64,000 nt of DNA from contig JAZNER010000071.1 of NCBI GenBank assembly GCA_045588675.1, positions 9,925 through 73,924 on the forward strand. The letters run 5' to 3'. The position numbers and the translations under genes are program-made. Positions 45,837 through 53,928 of this stretch are shown in pieces. The stretch comes from SVTX01 sp045588675 (GTDB lineage: Bacteria; Bacillota; Clostridia; Oscillospirales; CAG-272). The notes under the pieces are model-generated. The model was not told the DNA's origin. It searched no databases and was given only the letters and a program-made list of their open reading frames with translations. Positions within the stretch are counted from its first letter, which is position 1. Each line of letters begins with the position of its first letter.

Positions 45837-47375
45837 TTAGCCCTTGCGGTAAACTTCAATGCCGTCAATATTGATGATAGCAACACGACCCGAGTTCATC
45901 TTGCCGGTAGTACCATAGGAACCGTTATAGGTGGTGTTGTTAACATTGATCGTACCGCCAGAGCTGAACACCTGGAATGCCAATGCGTTTGCATCGGAAC
46001 CCGCGTAGACCTCACAGTTATTGATAGTCAAAGTAGCACCGCCTGCGACTGCAACAGCGTGAGACTTTTCTGCCTTGATAATGCAATTTTCGATAGTCAT
46101 ATCACCCATAGCATATACAGCAGGCTGCATGTTCTTGGTGTTTTTCGCAGTAATGGTAGCATCCTTAACAGAAGAACCTTCGGGCAGAAGCAGACCGGTC
46201 GTTGCTTCAAAAGTACCACCGTTGATCTCTACGCTGAGATTGCTTCCATCATAATAAGAGCAATCCAATACATATCCGTTAGCTGCGGTGCTCGTATAAT
46301 TAACATCATTCAGAACAATCTTGATTTCACCGTCACCGTCAGGCTTAATCAAAGTAGAACCTGCATCGTCAGAAATGAAGCTACCGCCATTGATTTCGAT
46401 AGTAGCATTCGCCCCTGCGGCAACATCGACCAATCCGTTCTTGCCCAGCTTAACTTCTTCGTCAGTTCCTTCGATTTTTACAGTAACATCGCTTCCAGAA
46501 GCTACGAAGAAAGCACTATCGAGGGCGGAGGCATCCATATCAAAACCGTTCAGATCAATCGTAACATTGTCGGCAACAGCAATAGTTTCCGTCAAGGAAA
46601 TGTCAGCCTCAAACTTTACGCTCTTACCCTCTGCAAGAGCATCGGAAAGACCTGCTGCATCAACCACAGGATACTCCGCGTCTGCATCATACTGATTACC
46701 GAAGCTATCATTTTCATAAGTAAACTGAGTAGCAAGAACATTGATACCGAAGTTGATGGTAGGAATGTCTGTACCATTGTGGTTAGCTTCGTTAGCAACA
46801 GCTTCGTCCATATCAACCTTGATGATCAAATAGTGCTCTACACCGGGAGCAAGCTCAACATCACTGCGAAGAATGTTACCTGCTTTGAATGTAGCGGTAT
46901 TTTCATAAGCCACGCTACTTTCACCGTTAAATGCAAGCATAAGTGCAATATCACCAACACCCATATCATCGTTAGCCTGCTGAACAAGAGTACTTACGGT
47001 AAGAATGTCTGAGAGAACGATATCAGCACCATCCTTAGTCTTACCGATGGTCTCGCTGGCAATGTTCATATTGGCAGCATATTTCAGAGCCAAAGAACCA
47101 TTGTTGGTGATACGGAGAGCGACTACTTCTGTGTGACCGGGCTCCCAAAGTCCCTTCTGGAACAGATCGGTTGCACCGTCAAGCTCCTTCCAGATTTCGC
47201 CGTCAAGCGTGTACTCGACAACAATGTCAAGGTTGCCTGCAGTGATTACATTGCTACCTGAAACAGCGCTATCTGTAAACCACGCGAACGTCGTCCCAAG
47301 CAGCATGGTAAAGCAAAGGAGCATTGCCGTGATGCTTGATAGAAGTGCGCGTTTTGTTGAATTTTTGTTAGTCAT
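45837..47375 (-). CDS. SipW-dependent secreted beta-helix protein B
   Basis: A 512-residue paralogue of protein A in its first 230 residues (MLLGTTFAWFTDSAVSGSN, AGNLDIVVEYTLDGEIWKEL). Its second half is a different right-handed beta-helix without GLUG motifs, made of repeats such as VTIDLNGFDM, ATIEINGGSF, LSVEINGGTFEA, MTIENCIIKAEK and LTINNCEVYAG. The shared head and different body suggest module exchange among matrix proteins. 33 bases separate it from protein A. Confidence 0.85.
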   Translation of the reverse strand: MTNKNSTKRALLSSITAMLLCFTMLLGTTFAWFTDSAVSGSNVITAGNLDIVVEYTLDGEIWKELDGATDLFQKGLWEPGHTEVVALRITNNGSLALKYAANMNIASETIGKTKDGADIVLSDILTVSTLVQQANDDMGVGDIALMLAFNGESSVAYENTATFKAGNILRSDVELAPGVEHYLIIKVDMDEAVANEANHNGTDIPTINFGINVLATQFTYENDSFGNQYDADAEYPVVDAAGLSDALAEGKSVKFEADISLTETIAVADNVTIDLNGFDMDASALDSAFFVASGSDVTVKIEGTDEEVKLGKNGLVDVAAGANATIEINGGSFISDDAGSTLIKPDGDGEIKIVLNDVNYTSTAANGYVLDCSYYDGSNLSVEINGGTFEATTGLLLPEGSSVKDATITAKNTKNMQPAVYAMGDMTIENCIIKAEKSHAVAVAGGATLTINNCEVYAGSDANALAFQVFSSGGTINVNNTTYNGSYGTTGKMNSGRVAIINIDGIEVYRKG

Positions 47376-47497
47376 TTTTTATTACCTCCTTTTTGGCATA
47401 TTTCTTTAGACTAACTATGTAAAGCGGTCTTTCCGCACTACATCAAATCAAGTTTGATTTGTTATTTCTTCGGGTACATACCCGCTATTAACAGTGT

Positions 47498-49387
47498 TTA
47501 TTTGTTGTTGTAAATAACTTTTACACCATCGTGTGTTGGAGATCCGTAAACACCTTGACCTCCTCCGTAAAGCTGGTCGAATGTACATTCAATAAAGTGA
47601 TCCTCACCTGCGTTATGAACATGATTATCGTCGACAACTTCATTTCCGTTTGCATCAGTAGGATGTCCGTATCTAGGATTTGAATAAGCGCTGTTGCTGA
47701 CACCGGCTTGAACTCTTACATAAGGCCAACTTGTTCCTGCAAACTCGCAGTAGGTGTAATTTGCCCATTCACCATAAGTAACGGTAACATTTTCGCAAGT
47801 CAGCTGAGGAGCATCTGCATATGTAGTGCCATCAACTACTACAGTCTTACCGGGATTGCCGATCAACATACCGCAACGGCGGTATGCATACCACTGATAC
47901 GAAGAGGTAACATCGTTGTACGCATCTATGCGGCAAGCAACATTACAATCTTTCATGTAAATCGTTGCACTTCCGCCTGCTCCGCCTATTATACCGCCAG
48001 TAGAGTTGTCAAAATCTCCCCACTGTGCTGCGATGGTGGTGGAAGCATCTACATCACAATTAATGTACTGATGGTTACCGCTCGCCCAACCAACTATGCC
48101 TCCTGCATAGTACTGATAGTCTGCGCCTTTTGAGTTGCTTACTTTGATATTTTCAAATGTGCAATCTCCGTAAGCTGTGGCAGCAACGATACCAACTATA
48201 GCAGATTCACCCGAAATGTCAGCACCATCCATATTCAAATTCTTAATGGTGGCATCCTCAACCATTCCAAACAGACCAAGGCCAAGATCTCCGTAGTAGT
48301 AACCGTTATTAAGCTCCCATGTGTTCTGGCTCAAATTCTTTATCGTATGGCCTTGACCGTCAAACGTACCGGTAAATGCCTTGTCTTGTCTATACGAGCC
48401 TATGGGATCAAAGCATATATTATTAAGATCTACGTCCTCATCCAGCTTAACAGTTTTTCCTTCAAATGTTACGGGCAGAGTTATCTCTGATGACGCGTCA
48501 GCGGGAATAGCCGCTGTGCCGTCAACGAGGGCTGCAAGTCCTGCCAAGGCCTCTGCACTATACAGAGTAAATTCGGTTGCCTCTGGATTTTCTAAATACC
48601 AAGAAATATCAGCAGTGCCGTTCCAAATGTCAGGAAGCTCGGGATATGTAGCATCCTCGTCATAATCACTACCGAAGCTATCGCTTTCATATGCAAGCTG
48701 TGTAGCAACCGCGGTCAGAGTGAAATCGATCTGGGGAATATCTGTTCCGTTGTGATTTGCCTCGTTGGTAACCGTAGTGGGCATAGAGATCACAACAAGA
48801 ACGTAAGCAGAACTGTAAGCGCCGTTTGTGGCGTCGTTAGCGGAGAAAGCAACACCGTTCTTGATTACGGCGATTTCATCCTTCAAGGAAGCTACACCAG
48901 AGTTAGCGGCGCTACCCCACGCAAAGCTATCAAGGCTCTCACGGGTGGTGTAGAAGTTGCTCTCCATTTCAGTGGAAGTGGTAGTCATATATTTAACTTG
49001 CAGATAATCGGAAAGGCTGAACTTTTCGCCTGCCTTGTTTGTCCCCTGTTTTTCGCTTGCAACATTTACGGCAAGGTCATAGCGGAAAGCAAGAGAACCG
49101 AGATTTTCAACCTTCAGCCATACAGCCTCGGTGTAGCCTGGCTCGTAAAGAGCATCTTTGCCGAAAAGAATTGTGCTTTCCGTTACTTCCGTCCATTCGG
49201 TGTTCTCTGCACCGTAGGGCTTATAAGACAGTTTCATATCCAGATTACCTGTCTTAATGATGTTGTTTCCGCTGGTTGCGGAATCTGTGAACCACGCGAA
49301 CGTCGTCCCAAGCAGCATGGTAAAGCAAAGAAGCATCGCCATGACGCTTGAGAGTAGTGCGCGCTTTGTTTGTTTTGTTTTAGTCAT
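47498..49387 (-). CDS. SipW-dependent secreted beta-helix protein C
   Basis: A 629-residue protein with the same signal (MLLGTTFAWFTDSATSGNN) and a camelysin/TasA-like domain (residues about 40-250). A GLUG/beta-helix body follows (FDGQGHTIKNL, AGGIVGWASG, GGIIGGAGGSA), ending FDQLYGGGQGVYG and DGVKVIYNNK, as in protein A. It is the first of the four secreted genes after the signal peptidase. SD AAGGAGG. Confidence 0.86.
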   Translation of the reverse strand: MTKTKQTKRALLSSVMAMLLCFTMLLGTTFAWFTDSATSGNNIIKTGNLDMKLSYKPYGAENTEWTEVTESTILFGKDALYEPGYTEAVWLKVENLGSLAFRYDLAVNVASEKQGTNKAGEKFSLSDYLQVKYMTTTSTEMESNFYTTRESLDSFAWGSAANSGVASLKDEIAVIKNGVAFSANDATNGAYSSAYVLVVISMPTTVTNEANHNGTDIPQIDFTLTAVATQLAYESDSFGSDYDEDATYPELPDIWNGTADISWYLENPEATEFTLYSAEALAGLAALVDGTAAIPADASSEITLPVTFEGKTVKLDEDVDLNNICFDPIGSYRQDKAFTGTFDGQGHTIKNLSQNTWELNNGYYYGDLGLGLFGMVEDATIKNLNMDGADISGESAIVGIVAATAYGDCTFENIKVSNSKGADYQYYAGGIVGWASGNHQYINCDVDASTTIAAQWGDFDNSTGGIIGGAGGSATIYMKDCNVACRIDAYNDVTSSYQWYAYRRCGMLIGNPGKTVVVDGTTYADAPQLTCENVTVTYGEWANYTYCEFAGTSWPYVRVQAGVSNSAYSNPRYGHPTDANGNEVVDDNHVHNAGEDHFIECTFDQLYGGGQGVYGSPTHDGVKVIYNNK

Positions 49388-49462
49388 TTTTTGTTACCTC
49401 CTTATTGGTGTGTTTCGCTAAACTAACTCTATATAAAGCGGTGTTGCCGCAATACGCTAAAA

Positions 49463-50194
49463 TTATGTTTGAGCCGTCGTATCGTCGGCACTGTTTTCGG
49501 TCGTTAGTGTGAAATTTGCTTCCCCGCCCTCTTTCTTGGCAAGCTGTGCTTTGAGCTCAAGCAGCTCAGCCATCATACGCTGACTTTCAGCGCGTTCTTC
49601 CTCGAGCTTTGCTCTTTCAGCCTTCATTTCTTCCATTTGTTCCTTTTTATATTTGCGGAACAGGCGAACACAATTAAGCCCCTGTGAAAGAATAAGAAGC
49701 AGAAAAGGAACGAGAATACAAAGAATATATCCGGGTGTTGTTTTAAGAAAAGCAAAAAACAATCCTACCTTTGGTATTCTTCCCTGATATTTGCCAACGA
49801 CATATTCATGTGTAACGATAGTTTCATCATCGGTATTTGTGGTCGTACCGTAGGTAATAAATCCCGGGTTGCCATAAACGTCGGTTGTAAGCTTTCTGAT
49901 TTTGTGTGTTACCGTTTCTCCAAAGCTGTTCGGATCTTGTGACAAAAAGGTTATGATGTCGCCTTCCTTCAGCGTTGCAGGATCTACATTTTTGGATATT
50001 GCTATATCACCTGCATCAAAATCAGTTGCTGACATTGAGTCGGTTTGCACTATAAAAAATTTAAAACCAAATAAATTTCTATCCGTTTGATTGAAGGTGT
50101 TTACCGAGAAAATGGTGAAAATCATCATTCCTACTGCTATTGCGACTATGGTCCATACCAACACGGCTTTTGCGATCTGTAATGCTTTTTTCAT
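49463..50194 (-). CDS. sipW: SipW-type signal peptidase I
   Basis: An ER-type signal peptidase that uses a Ser-His pair instead of Ser-Lys: the Ser lies in QTDSMSATDFDAGDI and the His in ETVTHKIRKL. A TM helix is present at each end of the catalytic domain (residues about 9-31 and 155-175). Unusually, about 60 residues follow the second TM as a Glu/Lys-rich coiled coil (EEMKAERAKLEEERAESQR). It should cleave the adjacent proteins that carry SipW-type signals. Confidence 0.92.
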   Translation of the reverse strand: MKKALQIAKAVLVWTIVAIAVGMMIFTIFSVNTFNQTDRNLFGFKFFIVQTDSMSATDFDAGDIAISKNVDPATLKEGDIITFLSQDPNSFGETVTHKIRKLTTDVYGNPGFITYGTTTNTDDETIVTHEYVVGKYQGRIPKVGLFFAFLKTTPGYILCILVPFLLLILSQGLNCVRLFRKYKKEQMEEMKAERAKLEEERAESQRMMAELLELKAQLAKKEGGEANFTLTTENSADDTTAQT

Positions 50195-50204
50195 TCAGTC
50201 CTCC

Positions 50205-50753
50205 TTAATCACCAAAATCCATCTGTGGATTGTTTTGCTTTTGGGTTGCATTAGCTGTGATGTTAAAGGACACTGTCTGCCCCTGCGCGCTGTTATCAGT
50301 GTCGGAAGAAAAATAGAATTCGATATAAAGCGTCTTTTCTTCTCCTGCGGCAAGCGAGCTTACTGCAACCTTATCGGCTCTCAGCTCATTCATCGTGCCT
50401 TTGCAAAGAACAGTGCCGTCTTTTTCTTTAATAGTAACAGTAATGAAATCCTTGAGGGGACCCTCCACCTCGGTAAAATAAACGCGATACCACACATCAA
50501 AGGATCCAAGATTAGCAATAGGAAATTCGCTTCGATATGTTCCGCCCGGTTCGTAAAATACATCTGTAACGTCAACTACCGGGTTGCCTTCGTTTATCTT
50601 AAGCTCCACGCCCATACTCATGGCAAAACGATTGTTTCGCACACTGACAATTGAGCTTACCAAAGCCAAGCTGGTAATCGTCAGCCCACAAACAAGGAGA
50701 ACAACGGTCGCGATCATAATATTAAGTTTTTTCTTCAGACTTTGTTCGTTCAT
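50205..50753 (-). CDS. Small TasA/CalY-like secreted protein
   Basis: A 182-residue protein with an N-terminal TM/signal helix (IMIATVVLLVCGLTITSLAL) and one beta-sandwich domain (GTYRSEFPIANLGSFDVWYRVYF) resembling the repeat in the next gene upstream. The signal lacks the TFAWF form seen in proteins A-C. It is located between the three-repeat protein and the signal peptidase, as a minor or anchoring subunit might be (compare TapA in the Bacillus tapA-sipW-tasA operon; inference). Confidence 0.7.
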   Translation of the reverse strand: MNEQSLKKKLNIMIATVVLLVCGLTITSLALVSSIVSVRNNRFAMSMGVELKINEGNPVVDVTDVFYEPGGTYRSEFPIANLGSFDVWYRVYFTEVEGPLKDFITVTIKEKDGTVLCKGTMNELRADKVAVSSLAAGEEKTLYIEFYFSSDTDNSAQGQTVSFNITANATQKQNNPQMDFGD

Positions 50754-50768
50754 TCACCTATGTCTCCT

Positions 50769-52460
50769 TTACTGTAATTGCCACGAAAAATCGGCGGTAA
50801 GGCTTTCGCCTGCATATTCGTTACCGACCTCTGCGCCATTGGTGTAAACGGTTATTCGGTAATAGATCGGGGTGACGGTCTTGGCGTTTGCCGTCACGCT
50901 CACGCCAACGACAGTACAATCCTTTATCAATCCGTCATACAAAATTTTGTCTTGAGCCTGGGGGATAAGCTGTTCAATTTTTACTCTTAATACCTTTGAA
51001 AGCTTTTGTGATGTGTCAACGGCGATATCAAAACAAACATTCTGTTTGCTATCGTGAGTGACCGAAACACAATAATACTGCTCTGCTCTGTCACCGGGCA
51101 ACATATTCTTTACATCAAACGGGATATTAGCATAGCCATCCTTCGCCGTCAGCTCAATTGCCGTTGCTGTTACCGGCGGTTGGGGAGGAGAGGGCGGACT
51201 TGGCGGACTTGGGGGATCTGGAGTATCCGGTGGCGTATAAGGCTTATCATATGCAACAAAGCTGTTGCTTGGCACTTTAAGCTGCTCGCTTGTTTCTTCC
51301 AGCGTCCAAGACAAATCGCACACAAGCTTGGTTTCACAATATTCTTCTGTCAATCCGTCTGCGGTAACAGTTACCTTGTAATACACCGTCGTTTTGTTGT
51401 TATCATTTTTGGGAAGCATATGCTCAACGTTGAGATCTTTGAGCAGTCCTTCGTAAAGCGTGTCGTTTCCGTCTTCGCCGACAAGCTCTACCTTGACTTT
51501 CAGCACCTCGCCGAGCTTGCTGTCAAGCACGACCGCATTGTTGATAGCCACCTTGATGTCCTCTCCGTGTGTCACTTCAAAAGCGAAATATTTTGTCTGG
51601 CTGTCACCGTTTTTTATGTCCTTCATATCAAAAGCGGTGTTGTCGCCTTCGTTTACTTGAGAAAATTTCAAATCGGGATTTATTATCGGAGGAGAGGGCG
51701 GCGTCGGCGGGTCGGGAGGGGTTGCTTTGGAAACCGTAGTAAACTCGTGGTTTGCGACTGTGATATTATCCTGTCCCTCTATCCACCAAGACATATCCGC
51801 TATCAGCTTTTGTCCGTAATATTGATCATCAAGAGAAGCATCGAGATAAATCGTGATACGGAACAGATACTCTATTGTTGTATTTATGTCTGTGTTAAGT
51901 GCAATTTCAATCGCAGGCATATCTGCCAGCAAGCCGCGATACAGCAGCTTGTCGCCCTCTGCGCCGACAAGCTCAGCTTTAATATTCAATATCTCAGCAA
52001 GCTTTTGGAACTCCTCGTTTTCGCGTATAGTCATATCATATTTCAAAATGAAATCCGAGTTATATGTAGCAATCACACGATAGAAAATGCTCGCGCTACC
52101 ACCTTCGTCCATTCCTTCGATATAAAACGGGAGATTTTCCTCGTCGCTGCCTTTGCTAAATTCCAAATCAGCTTTTGAAATAACGACAGGTGGAGGCGGA
52201 TCGATGACATTTCCCGGGATCTCCACAGAGCCGTGCGACACTTCTCCGCCCTGACAGCCACGTAGCGTTAAGCTTATTGAGGTAAGCGCTAAAATCAATA
52301 TTCCAATTATAACAGCAACTCTCTTCAGGTTGTTGATCTGTTTAACTGCTGCCAGCGGATCGTTCTTCCCTATTATTTTTTCAAATTTAGCAATAGAAAA
52401 AAATTTACCAATGCCTCGCCCCACAGAAGCTACGATATTTTGAAATTTGTTTCTTTTCAT
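50769..52460 (-). CDS. Three-repeat surface protein with Pro-rich linkers
   Basis: A 563-residue protein with a TM/signal helix (VAVIIGILILALTSISLTLRG) near residue 60 followed by three homologous domains of about 130 residues. Each contains the pattern 'F.. YYx.. V...D.. VLxVK.ELVG...LLYxGLLKD'. The linkers are proline-rich (PPTPPSPP, DPPSPPSPP). The domains resemble the beta-sandwich in the 182-residue neighbour. An elongated wall-spanning anchor for the TasA-like fibre is plausible (inference). Confidence 0.75.
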   Translation of the reverse strand: MKRNKFQNIVASVGRGIGKFFSIAKFEKIIGKNDPLAAVKQINNLKRVAVIIGILILALTSISLTLRGCQGGEVSHGSVEIPGNVIDPPPPVVISKADLEFSKGSDEENLPFYIEGMDEGGSASIFYRVIATYNSDFILKYDMTIRENEEFQKLAEILNIKAELVGAEGDKLLYRGLLADMPAIEIALNTDINTTIEYLFRITIYLDASLDDQYYGQKLIADMSWWIEGQDNITVANHEFTTVSKATPPDPPTPPSPPIINPDLKFSQVNEGDNTAFDMKDIKNGDSQTKYFAFEVTHGEDIKVAINNAVVLDSKLGEVLKVKVELVGEDGNDTLYEGLLKDLNVEHMLPKNDNNKTTVYYKVTVTADGLTEEYCETKLVCDLSWTLEETSEQLKVPSNSFVAYDKPYTPPDTPDPPSPPSPPSPPQPPVTATAIELTAKDGYANIPFDVKNMLPGDRAEQYYCVSVTHDSKQNVCFDIAVDTSQKLSKVLRVKIEQLIPQAQDKILYDGLIKDCTVVGVSVTANAKTVTPIYYRITVYTNGAEVGNEYAGESLTADFSWQLQ

Positions 52461-52500
52461 CGCTGTCCTCCTTTCTTAAAATCACATAGGAGTTATAATC

Positions 52501-52791
52501 TTATTTCTTTTTCCTCGGTTGTAATAACATATATCCACAATCTGGGCAAATGGAATCTCCAGCTGTAAGGGGGGCGTTGCAAATTATGCAACGCGGCGCA
52601 GTCACAGCGTTCTCACATTTTACGCAAACAAGTGCCCCTTCGGGGATAATTTCTCCACAAGAAATGCAGGTGTTTACATTCTCAGCATAATAACTCGTTT
52701 TGCTTCTGATTTCCGTGATTTTTTCTGTTTTTTTTCTGTCTTTTCTTTTCAATTCTATCTCCGCGTACAATTTGTGTTGGTTTTTCCACAT
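52501..52791 (-). CDS. Double zinc-ribbon protein
   Basis: A 96-residue protein with four CxxC pairs (CISC, CVKC, CIIC, CPDC) that form two zinc ribbons at residues about 42-86. Its first 36 codons overlap the 3' end of the TetR gene in another frame, and the ATG at 52791 has no obvious SD. Translation may be coupled to TetR, or initiate later at a non-ATG codon. Function is unknown; a regulatory or scaffold role is possible. Confidence 0.7.
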   Translation of the reverse strand: MWKNQHKLYAEIELKRKDRKKTEKITEIRSKTSYYAENVNTCISCGEIIPEGALVCVKCENAVTAPRCIICNAPLTAGDSICPDCGYMLLQPRKKK

Positions 52792-53386
52792 CTTTAAAAT
52801 ATGTCGCCATCATACAGTATAGAACATTGAAGATATGCGGTGTATTGATATCGCTATCCTCGAGCTCTCCGTTATACACGCGGATGCCGAAATCTAATAA
52901 GGTGGTAAAAACGCTGTGTAATATAGAAACGACGTCCGCTTCTTCCTTGAAGAATGGAGCCATTTCAGCTACTATTTCCCCAAAAAGCTTTTTATGAGCT
53001 TCAAGAGAGTGTCCCTTGAAATAAATTGAATAGTAATATCTTACATAGCAGCGGCACCGTTCCTCATTTCCCAGAATAAATCTCCATGCCATCAAAAAGA
53101 ATTTGTACAGTCTATCTTTTGAATCAGATGTAAATCCGCCGAGCGCTTGAACTCCGTGCCGAAAAGCATAAAACAATTCGTTATCCAAGCAAACGAAAGC
53201 TGCTTCGTATAAGTTTTCTTTGTTTCCAAATAAACGGTAAATATAAGCCTCGTTCATTTTAAAGTCAGGCAACGACCCTCTGCAATGAGTCAACTCCTTT
53301 GTTGTCGCCTTTTCAAAGCCACCTTCGGCAATAAGCCTTATGGCGTTACTGATAAGTAATTCTTTAATCTCTGCTTCGCGTTTCAT
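52682..53386 (-). CDS. TetR family regulator of the matrix cluster
   Basis: The start is the ATG at 53386 (MKREAEIKELLISNAIRLIAEGGFEKATTKEL), 10 bases after GGAGG. Residues about 1-50 form the TetR HTH (NEAYIYRLFGNKENLYEAAF), and the rest is an all-helical ligand domain. The C-terminus is basic (KKRQKKNRKNHGNQ). It is the first gene after the invertible promoter, so phase state would set its own level. It may act on the 18-bp palindromes in the repeat arms or on another site. Confidence 0.85.
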   Translation of the reverse strand: MKREAEIKELLISNAIRLIAEGGFEKATTKELTHCRGSLPDFKMNEAYIYRLFGNKENLYEAAFVCLDNELFYAFRHGVQALGGFTSDSKDRLYKFFLMAWRFILGNEERCRCYVRYYYSIYFKGHSLEAHKKLFGEIVAEMAPFFKEEADVVSILHSVFTTLLDFGIRVYNGELEDSDINTPHIFNVLYCMMATYFKDVEKPTQIVRGDRIEKKRQKKNRKNHGNQKQNELLC

Positions 53387-53537
53387 TTCGGTCATACCTC
53401 CATTTAATTTATACACCGAATTATTAACTGATTTCGCTAGGGCTTGTAGCAAACACTACACCGCGTCCTTAAAAAAATCCCTATCCTTGTAGGCACATAT
53501 TTAAGTATGCAGTTTTTGTTTGCTGAGAGTAAAAATG

Positions 53538-53590
53538 ACATAACGAGAGTTATGTCATTTGTGACAAAACATAACGAGAGTTATGTGATA
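53538..53590 (+). repeat. Left arm of the 53-bp perfect inverted repeat
   Basis: A perfect inverted match to 53838-53890. It contains two copies of the palindrome ACATAACGAGAGTTATGT (53538-53555 and 53569-53586), 31 bp apart, with TTTGTGACAAA between them. The centre GAGA is not self-complementary and gives each site a direction. These are likely recombinase sites. Confidence 0.95.
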
Positions 53591-53599
53591 AAATATAAT

Positions 53600-53629
53600 A
53601 AAAAAAAGAGGGTTTGTTGCTTATCCCTC
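53600..53629 (-). terminator. Leftward terminator in the invertible segment
   Basis: On the minus strand GAGGG, a 12-base loop, CCCTC and T8. In the present orientation it blocks readthrough from the recombinase gene into TetR. Confidence 0.7.
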
Positions 53630-53650
53630 GTTCAAAAAACGAAAAAAAGA

Positions 53651-53722
53651 GCGCAACGATAAAACTTTCGCCAAATTTTTTCAGAAAATTTGCACGAAAG
53701 GCGTTTTTGTTGCGCATTTTTT
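53651..53722. terminator. Bidirectional terminator hairpin in the invertible segment
   Basis: A long interrupted stem (GCGCAAC/GTTGCGC outer, CAAATTTT/AAAATTTG inner) with T6 on the right and an A-run on the left. It insulates the promoter from upstream transcription in either orientation. Confidence 0.8.
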
Positions 53723-53775
53723 ATGTCAAATTGAATAAACTTTACAGGGTGTCTTAATTTTTTTTGCGGAAGCTC

Positions 53776-53804
53776 TTGACTTTGCTTAAATTATGTGCTA
53801 TAAT
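53776..53804 (+). promoter_or_regulatory. Invertible promoter (currently pointing away from the operon)
   Basis: TTGACT, 17 bp, TATAAT with an extended -10 (TGC before TATAAT). Predicted start is about 53811. Reading rightward it meets the terminator at 53901-53928 after about 115 bases. Confidence 0.88.
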
Positions 53805-53837
53805 TCGCTATGTATCTGAAAAATGTTGGATACTTAA

Positions 53838-53890
53838 TATCACATAACTCTCGTTATGTTTTGTCACAAATGACATAACTCTCGTTATGT
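53838..53890 (-). repeat. Right arm of the 53-bp perfect inverted repeat
   Basis: Exact reverse complement of 53538-53590, again holding two copies of the 18-bp palindrome but with TCTC at the centre on the plus strand. Confidence 0.95.
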
Positions 53891-53900
53891 TGCTTTTGTT

Positions 53901-53928
53901 CTCGATGTATTTACATCGGGACTTTTTT
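53901..53928 (+). terminator. Terminator just outside the right arm
   Basis: Stem CTCGATGT/ACATCGGG (one G-T pair), loop ATTT, then TTTTTT. It would end the rightward transcript from the promoter in the OFF orientation. It reaches the recombinase stop codon. Confidence 0.85.

Larger units (their letters stand above)
53538..53890. mobile_element. Invertible promoter segment (phase switch)
   Basis: A 353-bp DNA segment with perfect 53-bp inverted ends next to a tyrosine recombinase gene. Inside, from left, are a leftward terminator (53600-53629), a bidirectional terminator hairpin (53651-53722) and a strong rightward promoter (53776-53804). Inversion would aim the promoter at the TetR-SipW-TasA genes, with transcription starting near 53617, about 230 bases before the TetR ATG. 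In this assembly it faces away. The layout is that of known gut-bacterial invertible promoters; the switching itself is inferred. Confidence 0.88.

Noticed and set aside
46059..47012. 317-codon plus-strand frame opposite secreted protein B
   Set aside because: Antisense shadow of a beta-helix gene; no SD and no domain.
51054..52178. 374-codon plus-strand frame opposite the three-repeat protein
   Set aside because: Antisense to a repeat-containing gene with clear SD; Cys/Arg/Ile-rich content without domains.
53538..53890. The repeated palindromes as a CRISPR array
   Set aside because: There are only four palindromes, in two inverted pairs, with no varied spacers and no cas genes.
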